A program made the translations under genes and the position numbers. Of a DNA stretch of 64,000 nt, positions 26,806 through 35,190 are shown one piece after another. The notes beneath the pieces were generated by a model, which saw only the letters and a list, made by a program, of their open reading frames with translations, was not told where the DNA came from and searched no databases. How positions within the stretch are numbered: position 1 is the first letter of the stretch; each line of letters opens with the position of its first letter. The DNA comes from Chitinophagaceae bacterium (GTDB lineage Bacteria; Bacteroidota; Bacteroidia; Chitinophagales; UBA10324): contig JADJAG010000001.1 in assembly GCA_016704325.1 (NCBI GenBank), positions 372,001-436,000 of the forward strand, read 5' to 3'.

Positions 26806-27354
26806 TTATTTATTGGCTTCTTGTGCTTCTTTCAATGTGGTAATTGGGGAAACCAGTTCATGACGCTTAAATCCTTCCACCAACCTGTCTTTTCCATAAA
26901 TGAAATCATTCCTGTCATAGCTTGCCGGTGCGAAAGTAGTTTCCAAAAAGATAGCTTCCTTCGGACAGGCATCTTCGCAAAACCCACAGAAAATACAGCG
27001 CAGCATGTTGATCTCATATTTCACCGCATACTTTTCTTCACGGTACAAATGTTCTTCGCCGGCTTTGCGCTCACCTCCTTCCATGGTAATTGCTTCCGCC
27101 GGACAAGCAACTGCACAAAGTCCGCAGGCAGTGCAGCGCTCGGCACCGTTTTCATCCTTTCTTAATACATGTAATCCACGAAAGACTGCAGGCACCGACC
27201 GCTTTTGCTCCGGGTAGTGAACGGTGGCCTTGCGCCTGAAAAAATGGCGCAAGGTGATTCCCATTCCCTGGAAAATAGCCGGCAGGTAAAGCCTTTCTAC
27301 CAGCGTCATTTTCTTTTGTTCGAGTACTTTCTTTCTGTTACTTAGCGCCTGCAT
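26806..27354 (-). CDS. nuoI: NADH-quinone oxidoreductase subunit I
   Basis: 182 residues. Two 4Fe-4S motifs, CTACGLCAVACP and CIFCGFCEDACP, hold clusters N6a and N6b, which carry electrons from the peripheral arm towards NuoB. An N-terminal amphipathic stretch, IFQGMGITLRHFFRRKATV, is the usual membrane contact. The gene is 51 bases after nuoH. Confidence 0.96.
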   Translation of the reverse strand: MQALSNRKKVLEQKKMTLVERLYLPAIFQGMGITLRHFFRRKATVHYPEQKRSVPAVFRGLHVLRKDENGAERCTACGLCAVACPAEAITMEGGERKAGEEHLYREEKYAVKYEINMLRCIFCGFCEDACPKEAIFLETTFAPASYDRNDFIYGKDRLVEGFKRHELVSPITTLKEAQEANK

Positions 27355-27405
27355 TTATCAGATTTCCACTTTTATAAATTACTTGATTCATTATCAAGTA
27401 TGTTA

Positions 27406-28443
27406 TTAATTCCTAAAAAACAATAAGCCCACTGCTGTAGCTACCACATTAAAGATACCTAAAGGAATCAATCCCTTCCAACCCAAATTCATCAACTGAT
27501 CATACCGGAACCGCGGAATGGTCCAGCGCACCCACATAAAGAAGAAGATGAAGAAAAAGATTTTGAGAAACAGAAAGGCTGTGCCAATAATAGTGACCAG
27601 GTTCTGTGAACCGGTTGCCTGCAATAGATTATCCATGAATGGAAAATTGTAACCCCCAAAAAATAAGGTGGCCATAATTGCTCCGGAGATAAACATGTTG
27701 ATGTACTCTGAAAATAAATAAAACCCCAGTTTCATGGAACTGTATTCTGTATGATATCCTCCCACCAATTCTGTTTCACATTCAGGTAAGTCGAAAGGTG
27801 TTCTGTTGGTTTCGGCAAAGGCACAGATCAAAAACAATAAAAATCCCAATGGCTGATAGAAAATATTCCAATGCATCCCATGTTGTTGTGTTACAATTTC
27901 ATGGAGACTCATGGTACCGGTTACCAGCAATAAGGCAACTATCGAAAGTCCCATACTGATCTCATAACTGATTATCTGAGAGGAGGCACGGATTGCTCCC
28001 ATCAGCGAAAACTTGTTATTAGACGCCCAGCCACCGATCATAATTCCATATACTCCCACTGATACCACGGCAAACACATACAAGATTCCAATGTCCAGGT
28101 CAACAATCTGCAATGGAATACTTGCTCCGAACAGTGTTAAGGTATCGCCCCATGGAACCACAATACCCGTCATCAATGCACACATAATCGCAATGCATGG
28201 GCCAAGTACAAAGAGAAATTTATTTGATGCAACAGGTATAACTTCCTCCTTCATAAAAAACTTCACGCCATCTGCCAATGGTTGAAATATGCCTCCAGGA
28301 CCTGCGCGGTTTGGCCCGACACGGTCTTGCAGGAAAGCAGCAACTTTACGCTCGGCAAAGGTGGAATACAGCGCCACCAGCATGGTAACCGCGAAAAGCG
28401 CGACAATTAAAATCAATGTCGGAAGCAAACTGAGTAAGGTCAT
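27406..28443 (-). CDS. nuoH: NADH-quinone oxidoreductase subunit H
   Basis: 345 residues and about eight membrane helices. It shows AERKVAAFLQDRVGPNRAGP near the N-terminus and AFAETNRTPFDLPECETEL in the middle, both hallmarks of NuoH, which forms part of the quinone chamber at the joint of the two arms. It follows nuoG by 78 bases. Confidence 0.96.
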   Translation of the reverse strand: MTLLSLLPTLILIVALFAVTMLVALYSTFAERKVAAFLQDRVGPNRAGPGGIFQPLADGVKFFMKEEVIPVASNKFLFVLGPCIAIMCALMTGIVVPWGDTLTLFGASIPLQIVDLDIGILYVFAVVSVGVYGIMIGGWASNNKFSLMGAIRASSQIISYEISMGLSIVALLLVTGTMSLHEIVTQQHGMHWNIFYQPLGFLLFLICAFAETNRTPFDLPECETELVGGYHTEYSSMKLGFYLFSEYINMFISGAIMATLFFGGYNFPFMDNLLQATGSQNLVTIIGTAFLFLKIFFFIFFFMWVRWTIPRFRYDQLMNLGWKGLIPLGIFNVVATAVGLLFFRN

Positions 28444-28521
28444 TCGTTACTTTTTATTGCATTGTAAATCTCAAACTCAACAAATCATTTCTAATCACTG
28501 AACACATCACGGATCCGGTTA

Positions 28522-29511
28522 CTAGGTTACTCCTTCAAATGAATCCCATTTCGCATTGTCTAATTTGGAAAACAATTGCTCAGGAAGTTCTACTGTTTCT
28601 TTAGAATACTTATTCGCCGTTATAACCGACCATTTTTCAACAGCCCGAGGCCCTTCCACTACCCAATCTTTGGTATCATAATGATCCCACCTGCATTCAT
28701 TGCAGATAAATTCTTTCACTTCATCATACTGATCTTTCCTTGCTGTTACGCGGTACACTTCTTCACCCCTCATCCACAAAACTACTTTACCGGAACATTT
28801 GGAGCAATTCCGATGCGCATCCATCGGATTCAGAAACCAAACACGGTTTCTAAAACGGAAATGACGGTCGGTCAAAGCTCCCACCGGACATACATCAATC
28901 ATATTTCCTGAAAAATCATTTTCCACGGCTTTCTGAATGTAGGTAGAAATTTCAGATGCCTCACCACGCCATAAAACGCCATGTACCCTTTCTTCCGTAA
29001 GCTGATCTGCCACCATGGTACAGCGGTAACAAAGTATACACCTGGTCATGTGCAACTTAATATGTGGACCAATATCAATGGGGTCAAACTCTCTCCGGTG
29101 AAACTCACTGCGTGTTTTCTGGAGTCCATGGTCAAATGCAAAATTCTGCAATTCACATTCTCCGGCCTGATCGCAGATCGGACAATCGAGCGGATGATTG
29201 ACCAAAAGAAACTCCACGATGCCACGTCTTGTTTCCAGCACTTCCGGTGAAGTGGAATTCAATACAACCATTCCATCCTGCACATTTGTACAACACGATG
29301 CAACCAGCTTCGGCATCGGGCGCGGATCTTTCGCTGAACCCTGGGCAACCTTCACCAGGCAGGCACGGCACTTACCGCCACTGCCTTTCAAAGAAGTATA
29401 ATAACACATAGCAGGCGGAACTACTTCACCACCTATTTTGCGCGCAGCATTCATGATGGTAGTTCCTTCTTCTACTTCCAGTTCAATTCCATCGATGGTA
29501 ACTTTTATCAT
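28522..29511 (-). CDS. nuoG: NADH-quinone oxidoreductase subunit G, short form
   Basis: 329 residues, far shorter than the roughly 900 of Escherichia coli NuoG. The N-terminal Fe-S part is complete: a 2Fe-2S ferredoxin domain (CYYTSLKGSGGKCRACLVKV and CC), then CPICDQAGECELQ, then HMTRCILCYRCTM with the His-Cys3 cluster. It ends after a CSKC and CNEC pair in the start of the molybdopterin-like domain; the large remainder of that domain is missing. This short form is usual in several Bacteroidota, so it is not a pseudogene: the frame is clean and the spacing to nuoH normal. Confidence 0.92.
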   Translation of the reverse strand: MIKVTIDGIELEVEEGTTIMNAARKIGGEVVPPAMCYYTSLKGSGGKCRACLVKVAQGSAKDPRPMPKLVASCCTNVQDGMVVLNSTSPEVLETRRGIVEFLLVNHPLDCPICDQAGECELQNFAFDHGLQKTRSEFHRREFDPIDIGPHIKLHMTRCILCYRCTMVADQLTEERVHGVLWRGEASEISTYIQKAVENDFSGNMIDVCPVGALTDRHFRFRNRVWFLNPMDAHRNCSKCSGKVVLWMRGEEVYRVTARKDQYDEVKEFICNECRWDHYDTKDWVVEGPRAVEKWSVITANKYSKETVELPEQLFSKLDNAKWDSFEGVT

Positions 29512-29576
29512 GATATAATTTTCTCAATGAAAAATTCTTTTATGCAGTTTAACCTGCATTATGCACTTTACTTTAA

Positions 29577-30923
29577 TTAAACAATTGCTGGTTCAGCTAT
29601 TCCAAAATTTCTCACCATGCACTCTTTGGGTTCTTTAATGTGCCATTCAAATTCGTCCCTGAAATGACGGATTGCAGCGGCTACCGGCCAGGCTGCAGCA
29701 TCACCTAACGGACAAATGGTATTTCCTTCAATCTTCTTCTGCACATCCCACAACAAATCAATATCACTCATCTTGCCATGCCCGTTTTCTATGTTGTGCA
29801 GAATGCGTTCCATCCAACCGGTTCCTTCCCTGCAAGGTGAACACTGCCCACAGCTTTCATGATGATAAAAACGGGTGAAGTTCCAGGTATTTCTCACGAT
29901 GCACTGGTCTTCATCATACACAATAAAACCACCCGATCCCAGCATAGTACCAGTCGCAAATCCTCCGTCAGCAAGCGATTCATAACTCATCAGCCTGTCT
30001 TCGCCATTGGCTGTCTTCAGAAATAAACCGGCAGGAAGTATAGGTACCGATGATCCGCCGGCAACAACAGCTTTCAGCCTTTTGCCATTCTTCATGCCTC
30101 CACACCATTCCGGAGCGAAAAGAAAATCCTTCACCGGTAATCCCAATTCTATTTCATATACGCCGGGGTTATTGATATTTCCACAGGCAGAAATCAATTT
30201 TGTACCCGAACTTTTCGGCACACCAATCTTTGCATATTCAGCTCCGCCATTATTAACAATCCAGGGAACAGCAGCAATACTTTCTACATTACTCACTACC
30301 GTCGGATTACCGTACAAACCGCTCACTGCAGGAAATGGTGGTTTAATACGCGGATTACCCCGCTTACCTTCCAAAGATTCTATTAGTGCAGTTTCCTCTC
30401 CGCATATATAGGCTCCGGCACCTGTTTGCACCACAATTTCCAGGTTATATCCTGTACCAAGAATATTCCTTCCAAGAAAACCGGCTTCTTTTGCTTCAAC
30501 GATAGCTTTCTCTAAAATTTTTATGATCCACCTGAACTCTCCGCGCACATAAATAAACGACAGGTTGGCTTCCAATGCGATACTGGCCGTAATCATCCCT
30601 TCAAGAACCAGGTGAGGAAGTTTCTCCATCAGGAAGCGGTCTTTAAAAGTGCCGGGCTCACTTTCATCTGCATTGCAGACGAGATAGCGTGGCCGCCCTG
30701 ATTTCTTATCTATGAAACTCCACTTTAAACCGGTTGGGAAACCTGCTCCACCCCTGCCACGCAATCCTGATTTCTTTACTTCTTCTACAATATCTGCCGG
30801 TTGCATTTTCAATGCTTTCTCCACGGAGGCATAGCCTCCATTGCTCCGGTAAACCGGGAACGTTTCGATGCCCGCTATTCCAATTTTATCAAGTAATATT
30901 TTCCGGCTCATCTGCTGTTGCAA
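29577..30923 (-). CDS. nuoF: NADH-quinone oxidoreductase subunit F
   Basis: 448 residues. It carries the NADH site (GRGGAGFPTGLKWSF), the FMN site (GAGAYICGEETALIESLEG) and the 4Fe-4S N3 motif (ESCGQCSPCREGTGWM, with a fourth Cys in GNTICPLGD). This is the electron entry point of complex I. It lies between nuoE (72 bases upstream) and nuoG (65 bases downstream). Translation may begin at Met1 or Met5. Confidence 0.96.
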   Translation of the reverse strand: MQQQMSRKILLDKIGIAGIETFPVYRSNGGYASVEKALKMQPADIVEEVKKSGLRGRGGAGFPTGLKWSFIDKKSGRPRYLVCNADESEPGTFKDRFLMEKLPHLVLEGMITASIALEANLSFIYVRGEFRWIIKILEKAIVEAKEAGFLGRNILGTGYNLEIVVQTGAGAYICGEETALIESLEGKRGNPRIKPPFPAVSGLYGNPTVVSNVESIAAVPWIVNNGGAEYAKIGVPKSSGTKLISACGNINNPGVYEIELGLPVKDFLFAPEWCGGMKNGKRLKAVVAGGSSVPILPAGLFLKTANGEDRLMSYESLADGGFATGTMLGSGGFIVYDEDQCIVRNTWNFTRFYHHESCGQCSPCREGTGWMERILHNIENGHGKMSDIDLLWDVQKKIEGNTICPLGDAAAWPVAAAIRHFRDEFEWHIKEPKECMVRNFGIAEPAIV

Positions 30924-30995
30924 TTTGTTATTCTGTCTTTAACAAAATAATTTTTCTTTCAAGATCAATTTCAACTGACATTTATATACTGCTCA

Positions 30996-31523
30996 TTAAT
31001 TATTTGCAGCAGCCTTCCTGCGCAATTGATCCAGCAGTTGATCTACTTTCTCTTCCGTATCCAAAAATTCATGATAATGCTCGCCGCATTGCAGCATTGG
31101 CGCATAGCCACAGGCGGCAAGGCATTCCACTGTTTTCAAAGTAAATAATCCATCTGTGGTAGTCTCCCCGTTTTTAATCTTAAGTTTTTCTTCCAGCTGA
31201 CTTACCAATTTTTCTGCTCCGCGAATCATGCAAGGCCCCGTCTGGCATACTTCAAGCAGAAACCTGCCAACCGGTTTAAGATTGTACATGGAATAGAATG
31301 TGGCTACTTCATATACTTCAATCGGCTGAATGTGCAGCATGCGGGCTACATAATCCATCGCTTCTACACTCAACCATCCACCAAACTCATCCTGTGCAAG
31401 ATGAAGCAATGGCAGCAATGCTGATTTTTGCTTTCCTTCGGGATACCGGTTGATGATCTCTGTCACTTTTTGAAGTGATTGTTCAGAGAATTCAACTTTT
31501 TGTCCTGTTCTTATTGCAAGCAT
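30996..31523 (-). CDS. nuoE: NADH-quinone oxidoreductase subunit E
   Basis: 175 residues with a thioredoxin-like 2Fe-2S domain; the four ligands are in VCQTGPCMIRG and VECLAACGYAP. It works with NuoF and NuoG in the NADH dehydrogenase module. Length and spacing (62 bases from nuoD, 72 to nuoF) are normal. Confidence 0.95.
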   Translation of the reverse strand: MLAIRTGQKVEFSEQSLQKVTEIINRYPEGKQKSALLPLLHLAQDEFGGWLSVEAMDYVARMLHIQPIEVYEVATFYSMYNLKPVGRFLLEVCQTGPCMIRGAEKLVSQLEEKLKIKNGETTTDGLFTLKTVECLAACGYAPMLQCGEHYHEFLDTEEKVDQLLDQLRRKAAANN

Positions 31524-31585
31524 AATAAATGGTTCTGCTGCTTAATTTTTGTTGCTGAAAACAATTTCTGCTTTAATCACTTTAG

Positions 31586-32809
31586 TTATGCATCTAACTC
31601 TCCTGCAATCACATTCAAACTACTTAAGGTAACGATGGCATCAGAGATCAGAGATCCGGTAACCATTTCAGGGTATGCCTGGTAATAGATAAAGCAAGGC
31701 CTGCGGAAATGCAAACGGTACGGCGCTCTTCCTCCATCACTGATCAGGTAAAAACCCAATTCGCCGTTTCCACCTTCCACTGCATGGTAGACTTCTCCTT
31801 TTGGCGAATCAATTTCTCCCATCACAATCTTGAAATGATAAATTAATGCTTCCATATTGTTATATACTTCATCCTTAGGAGGCAAATAATAGGCAGGCAC
31901 ATCGGCATGGTACGTGGTTTTATCAGCCAGTTGATCCAGCTTTTGTATCGCCTGCTTTACTATGCTAAATGATTGCCACATCTCTTCCTCTCTTACCAGG
32001 AAGCGATCGTACGTATCGCCTTTAGTGCCAACCGGAACAATGAAGTCAAACTCTTCATAGGATGAATAGGGATTCATAGCCCGCACATCGTAGTCCACTC
32101 CTGTAGCGCGCAGGTTCGGGCCGGTAAATCCATAGTTCATTGCCCGTTCAGCGCTGATTGGACCGGCACCGACGGTACGTTCAATAAAAATCCTGTTGCG
32201 CATAACCAGGTTTTCAAAATCTTTCATCACCGGCGGAAAATCTTTAATAAAATTCTCCAGTTTCTGAAATGCGATATCGTTGAAATCCCGCTCTAAACCG
32301 CCTACTCTTCCAATATTGGTTGTTAGCCGGCTGCCACAGACTTCCTCCCATATTTCATAAATTTTTTCTCGAAGCTGCATACAATACAGGAAACCGGTAT
32401 AAGCTCCGGTATCAACTACCAATATTGAATTACAAATCAGGTGGTCGGCAATACGCGCCAGTTCCATAATGATGACACGTAAGTAGTCAACACGTTTCGG
32501 GGTTTTAATTCCCAGCAATTTTTCTACCGTAAGGTGCCAGCCCATGTTATTTATGGGGGAAGAACAATAGTTGAGCCGGTCAGTTAAGGGTGTTATCTGG
32601 TAGAAAGGACGGTGTTCTGCAATTTTTTCAAAAGCCCTGTGAATGTAACCGATGGTTGATGTGCCGCTTACGATTCGCTCTCCATCTATCTCCACAATAT
32701 TTTGAAAAACACCGTGTGTGGCAGGATGCGTAGGCCCAAGATTCAATGTCATGGTCTCCTTCTCAAGTTCCTGTACGCCGAGTTTTATATGCTGATTATT
32801 GGTGAGCAT
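31586..32809 (-). CDS. nuoD: NADH-quinone oxidoreductase subunit D
   Basis: 407 residues, the 49-kDa subunit that lines the quinone site. Seen are NLGPTHPATHGVFQ at the N-terminus, NNMGWHLTVEKLLG, EIDSPKGEVYHAVEG and the C-terminal SLNVIAGELDA. It is separate from nuoC (99-base gap), not fused as in Escherichia coli. Confidence 0.96.
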   Translation of the reverse strand: MLTNNQHIKLGVQELEKETMTLNLGPTHPATHGVFQNIVEIDGERIVSGTSTIGYIHRAFEKIAEHRPFYQITPLTDRLNYCSSPINNMGWHLTVEKLLGIKTPKRVDYLRVIIMELARIADHLICNSILVVDTGAYTGFLYCMQLREKIYEIWEEVCGSRLTTNIGRVGGLERDFNDIAFQKLENFIKDFPPVMKDFENLVMRNRIFIERTVGAGPISAERAMNYGFTGPNLRATGVDYDVRAMNPYSSYEEFDFIVPVGTKGDTYDRFLVREEEMWQSFSIVKQAIQKLDQLADKTTYHADVPAYYLPPKDEVYNNMEALIYHFKIVMGEIDSPKGEVYHAVEGGNGELGFYLISDGGRAPYRLHFRRPCFIYYQAYPEMVTGSLISDAIVTLSSLNVIAGELDA

Positions 32810-32908
32810 GTATTGTTCTGTACTTTTAGTTGGAAGCTTTCATTAACACAAAACTAAAGTCGCAATTTTCATTTCTGTTGTCCATCGTTGAATGGTTTGA
32901 GGTGCTTC

Positions 32909-33439
32909 TCATTTACCTGCTAAAATCAATTTTGGATCACGCCCAAACATTTCATCATTCTTGTCTTTTCGCGTATTGTCTTCCAGCGGATACTCCTTCC
33001 TCATTGGAAAGATAGTCATCTCATCCACATTCAGTATCCTTTTCAGGTTTGGATGCCCCTCGAAAATGATTCCGTAAAAGTCATATGTTTCCCTTTCCAT
33101 CCAATTCGCAGCTGCATAAACGGAAGTGGCGGTAGGAACTTTCGGAGGATCACCTGCAATGGCCACTTTAATCCTCAACCGGATATTATTTATGAAACTA
33201 TGAACGTGATAGACTACTTCAAACGGTGCCGCGCGATGCGGATAATGTACACCGCACAAATCGGTGAGAAAATTAAATGCTAATACCGTATCGTTATGAA
33301 GAAACTCCAGTAAAGGGACAATCTTTTCACGCGAACAGTTTATGGTAAGCAAGTCGTACGGTTCCTCCGGTGAATGAATGGCATCACCAAATTGCGTCTT
33401 TAGTTTTTCCAATATTAAGGCAGAATCTACATTTGACAT
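32909..33439 (-). CDS. nuoC: NADH-quinone oxidoreductase subunit C
   Basis: 176 residues, the 30-kDa subunit. The family signature is present as WMERETYDFYGIIFEGHPNL followed by LNVDEM and FPMRKEYPLE. It contacts NuoD and NuoB in the peripheral arm. It lies 69 bases after nuoB. Confidence 0.95.
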   Translation of the reverse strand: MSNVDSALILEKLKTQFGDAIHSPEEPYDLLTINCSREKIVPLLEFLHNDTVLAFNFLTDLCGVHYPHRAAPFEVVYHVHSFINNIRLRIKVAIAGDPPKVPTATSVYAAANWMERETYDFYGIIFEGHPNLKRILNVDEMTIFPMRKEYPLEDNTRKDKNDEMFGRDPKLILAGK

Positions 33440-33508
33440 CGTGATGCTATTCAGCTAATTAATCTTTTAGTAATGCTCTTTCAAAAAAAATACGCCGGAA
33501 TGAGCCCG

Positions 33509-34099
33509 TTAACTATTTACCGTCTCAATTCCGTATGACTTTAACAGCGCCTGGTATTCCGGAGAATTTCTCCTGCCGCGCGATTCATTTTGCACCAAAT
33601 CCTGAATCCTCATTAAACCATCTATGATTTGTTCCGGCCTGGGAGGACAACCGGGGACATATACATCAACCGGTATGATCTGATCAATGCCCTGAAGTAC
33701 GGAATAGGTATCAAAAATTCCACCGCTTGATGCGCATGCACCCACTGCTATCACCCATCTTGGTTCTGCCATTTGCTCATAAACCTGCTTTAATATCGGT
33801 CCCATTTTCTTGGCAATTGTTCCCATTACCATCAGCAAGTCGGCCTGGCGCGGAGAAAAACTTACCCTTTCAGCCCCAAACCGTGCAAAATCGTAGTGCG
33901 AAGCCATAGTAGCCATAAATTCAATACCGCAACAGGAAGTAGCAAAAGGCAATGGCCAAATGGAATTCTTACGGGCAAGACCTACCACCTTATCTAAACT
34001 GGTTGCAAAAAATCCAGTGCCTACAAGACCTTCCGGAGGGTCTACCGTGATAATTTTTTTTTCTGCCGATGTTATTACTTCCATTTGGTCAAGTATCAA
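33509..34099 (-). CDS. nuoB: NADH-quinone oxidoreductase subunit B
   Basis: 196 residues. The N2 4Fe-4S cluster ligands are seen as the Cys pair in FATSCCGIEFMAT, in VGACASSGG and in VPGCPPRPE. N2 passes electrons to quinone. A 151-base gap filled with degenerate heptamer repeats parts it from nuoA, the widest gap in the nuo block. Confidence 0.96.
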   Translation of the reverse strand: MILDQMEVITSAEKKIITVDPPEGLVGTGFFATSLDKVVGLARKNSIWPLPFATSCCGIEFMATMASHYDFARFGAERVSFSPRQADLLMVMGTIAKKMGPILKQVYEQMAEPRWVIAVGACASSGGIFDTYSVLQGIDQIIPVDVYVPGCPPRPEQIIDGLMRIQDLVQNESRGRRNSPEYQALLKSYGIETVNS

Positions 34100-34157
34100 C
34101 TAATTCGTTTAAATAATCGCAGAAACAACTGTCAATCAATTCCTGTTCAATCCTAAT

Positions 34158-34229
34158 TCTTAAGTGTTAAGTTAACCGTCTTAAGTCTTACGTCGTAAGT
34201 CTTTCATCCTAAATCTTATTCCTCAGTCA
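34158..34229 (-). repeat. Degenerate heptamer repeats between nuoA and nuoB
   Basis: The gap holds repeated TTAAGTC/AAGTCTT-like heptamers with drift. A cleaner array of the same heptamer is at 40814-40854. It lies inside the presumed nuo transcript and has no visible hairpin or coding role. Confidence 0.45.
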
Positions 34230-34250
34230 TTCGTCCCAAATCTCTCCCAA

Positions 34251-34646
34251 CTATTCCCAATCCAAAGCTCCCGATTTCACGATATACACAAAGCCTGCCA
34301 GCAACAAACCCATAAACAAACCCATGGTAATCACCCCTTGCCATCCCAGTTCCATAAAATTAACAGCCCATGGATAGAGAAAAATAACTTCCACATCAAA
34401 CAGCACAAAAAGGATGGCTGTAAGGAAGTATTTGACAGCAAAAGGCTGCCTGGCATTACCTACTGATTTTATGCCACTTTCAAAAGCCTGCAATTTCTTT
34501 TTGGTTTGGAGTTTCGGGCCTAGTAAATGAGTAGCTACCATAGTAGTTCCTACAAATCCGGCAGCAAAAATGAATTGAATCACGATCGGCAGATAATTAG
34601 CCACGGTTGTATTTGCTGCTGCAGAAGAAACCTCCATAAAAATCAT
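34251..34646 (-). CDS. nuoA: NADH-quinone oxidoreductase subunit A
   Basis: 131 residues with three membrane helices. The signature loop is present (FESGIKSVGNARQPFAVKYFLTAILF read in two parts: FESGIKSVGNARQPF and KYFLTAILFVLFDVEVIFLYPWA), with the conserved acidic residues of FDVEVIFLYPWA. It is the first gene of the nuo block. Start is Met1 or Met4. I find no convincing TAnnTTTG promoter upstream; a 9-bp inverted repeat lies there instead. Confidence 0.94.
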   Translation of the reverse strand: MIFMEVSSAAANTTVANYLPIVIQFIFAAGFVGTTMVATHLLGPKLQTKKKLQAFESGIKSVGNARQPFAVKYFLTAILFVLFDVEVIFLYPWAVNFMELGWQGVITMGLFMGLLLAGFVYIVKSGALDWE

Positions 34647-34675
34647 GAGAAAACGGGATTAATCGCCTGAAATAG

Positions 34676-34739
34676 AAGGCTCACAAAGGAACGAACGAAA
34701 AGCGAGATAAGCAAATAGAGAAAGTAACCGGTGAGCCTT
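34676..34739. repeat. Inverted repeat upstream of nuoA
   Basis: AAGGCTCAC (34676-34684) and GTGAGCCTT (34731-34739) are exact complements separated by 46 bases. The pair lies between nuoA and the RAYT remnant. It could be a leftover REP-like unit tied to that transposase or a leader structure of the nuo transcript. Confidence 0.5.
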
Positions 34740-34770
34740 TAAAGCACAACTTCTATACGAGTCAGATCTA

Positions 34771-35088
34771 TCAGATATTATCCATGTAGTGTGTTACAAA
34801 ACTAAAAGAGCTTTTATTTGGAATGTAATATGAAGCAGAAGAATAGAAATATCCCTCAGGGCTTGACGCAAGCCTCCATCGGCCTGAGATAGGATTATAG
34901 TGAATATAATCCAGCTTCTGCTCTGCAATCCGGCGATGGGCCAAAATGGAATTGACGATCTTTTGTGTAGACCCATATTGGGTTTTAAGGGGCGCTCCTT
35001 CCTCTTGGTGAACACAATGGATGTGGTTAGGCATAATCACGAAGCCATGGGTTCTTGCACGGTTAGGTTGGTGAAATTTTAGATACAT
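34771..35088 (-). pseudogene. Remnant of a RAYT (IS200-like Y1) transposase
   Basis: About 105 codons remain. The HUH motif is visible in HGFVIMPNHIHCVHQEEG and the family's C-terminus in EQKLDYIHYNP and YFYSSASYY, ending THYMDNI. The two parts are joined almost directly, so most of the middle, including the usual catalytic region after the HUH motif, is missing. The frame extends to 35367, but the upstream codons read through the complement of a homopurine tract and the end of the permease gene and are not coding. RAYT proteins normally tend REP hairpins. Decay suggests an old insertion between nuo and the permease gene. Confidence 0.75.
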
Positions 35089-35104
35089 CACAAAAGTAGG
35101 AAGG

Positions 35105-35190
35105 TTGCCACGGCAGGAAAAAAAAAAGGGACCAAAAAAGACAAGAAAAAAAAAGAGGGGGGGCCGGGACGGAAAGGAAACGGGAAATGT
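35105..35190 (+). repeat. Homopurine tract
   Basis: About 85 bases that are nearly all purine on the plus strand, including runs of A and a run of seven G. It sits exactly between the RAYT remnant and the 3' end of the amino-acid permease gene. Such tracts can form triplex DNA or can mark assembly trouble. Confidence 0.6.

Noticed and set aside
26536..27165. 209-codon plus-strand frame across nuoJ and nuoI
   Set aside because: Spans two well-supported nuo genes on the opposite strand; shadow frame.
28522..29511. nuoG as truncated pseudogene
   Set aside because: The Fe-S part is complete and clean, spacing to nuoH is normal, and short NuoG forms are usual in this phylum.
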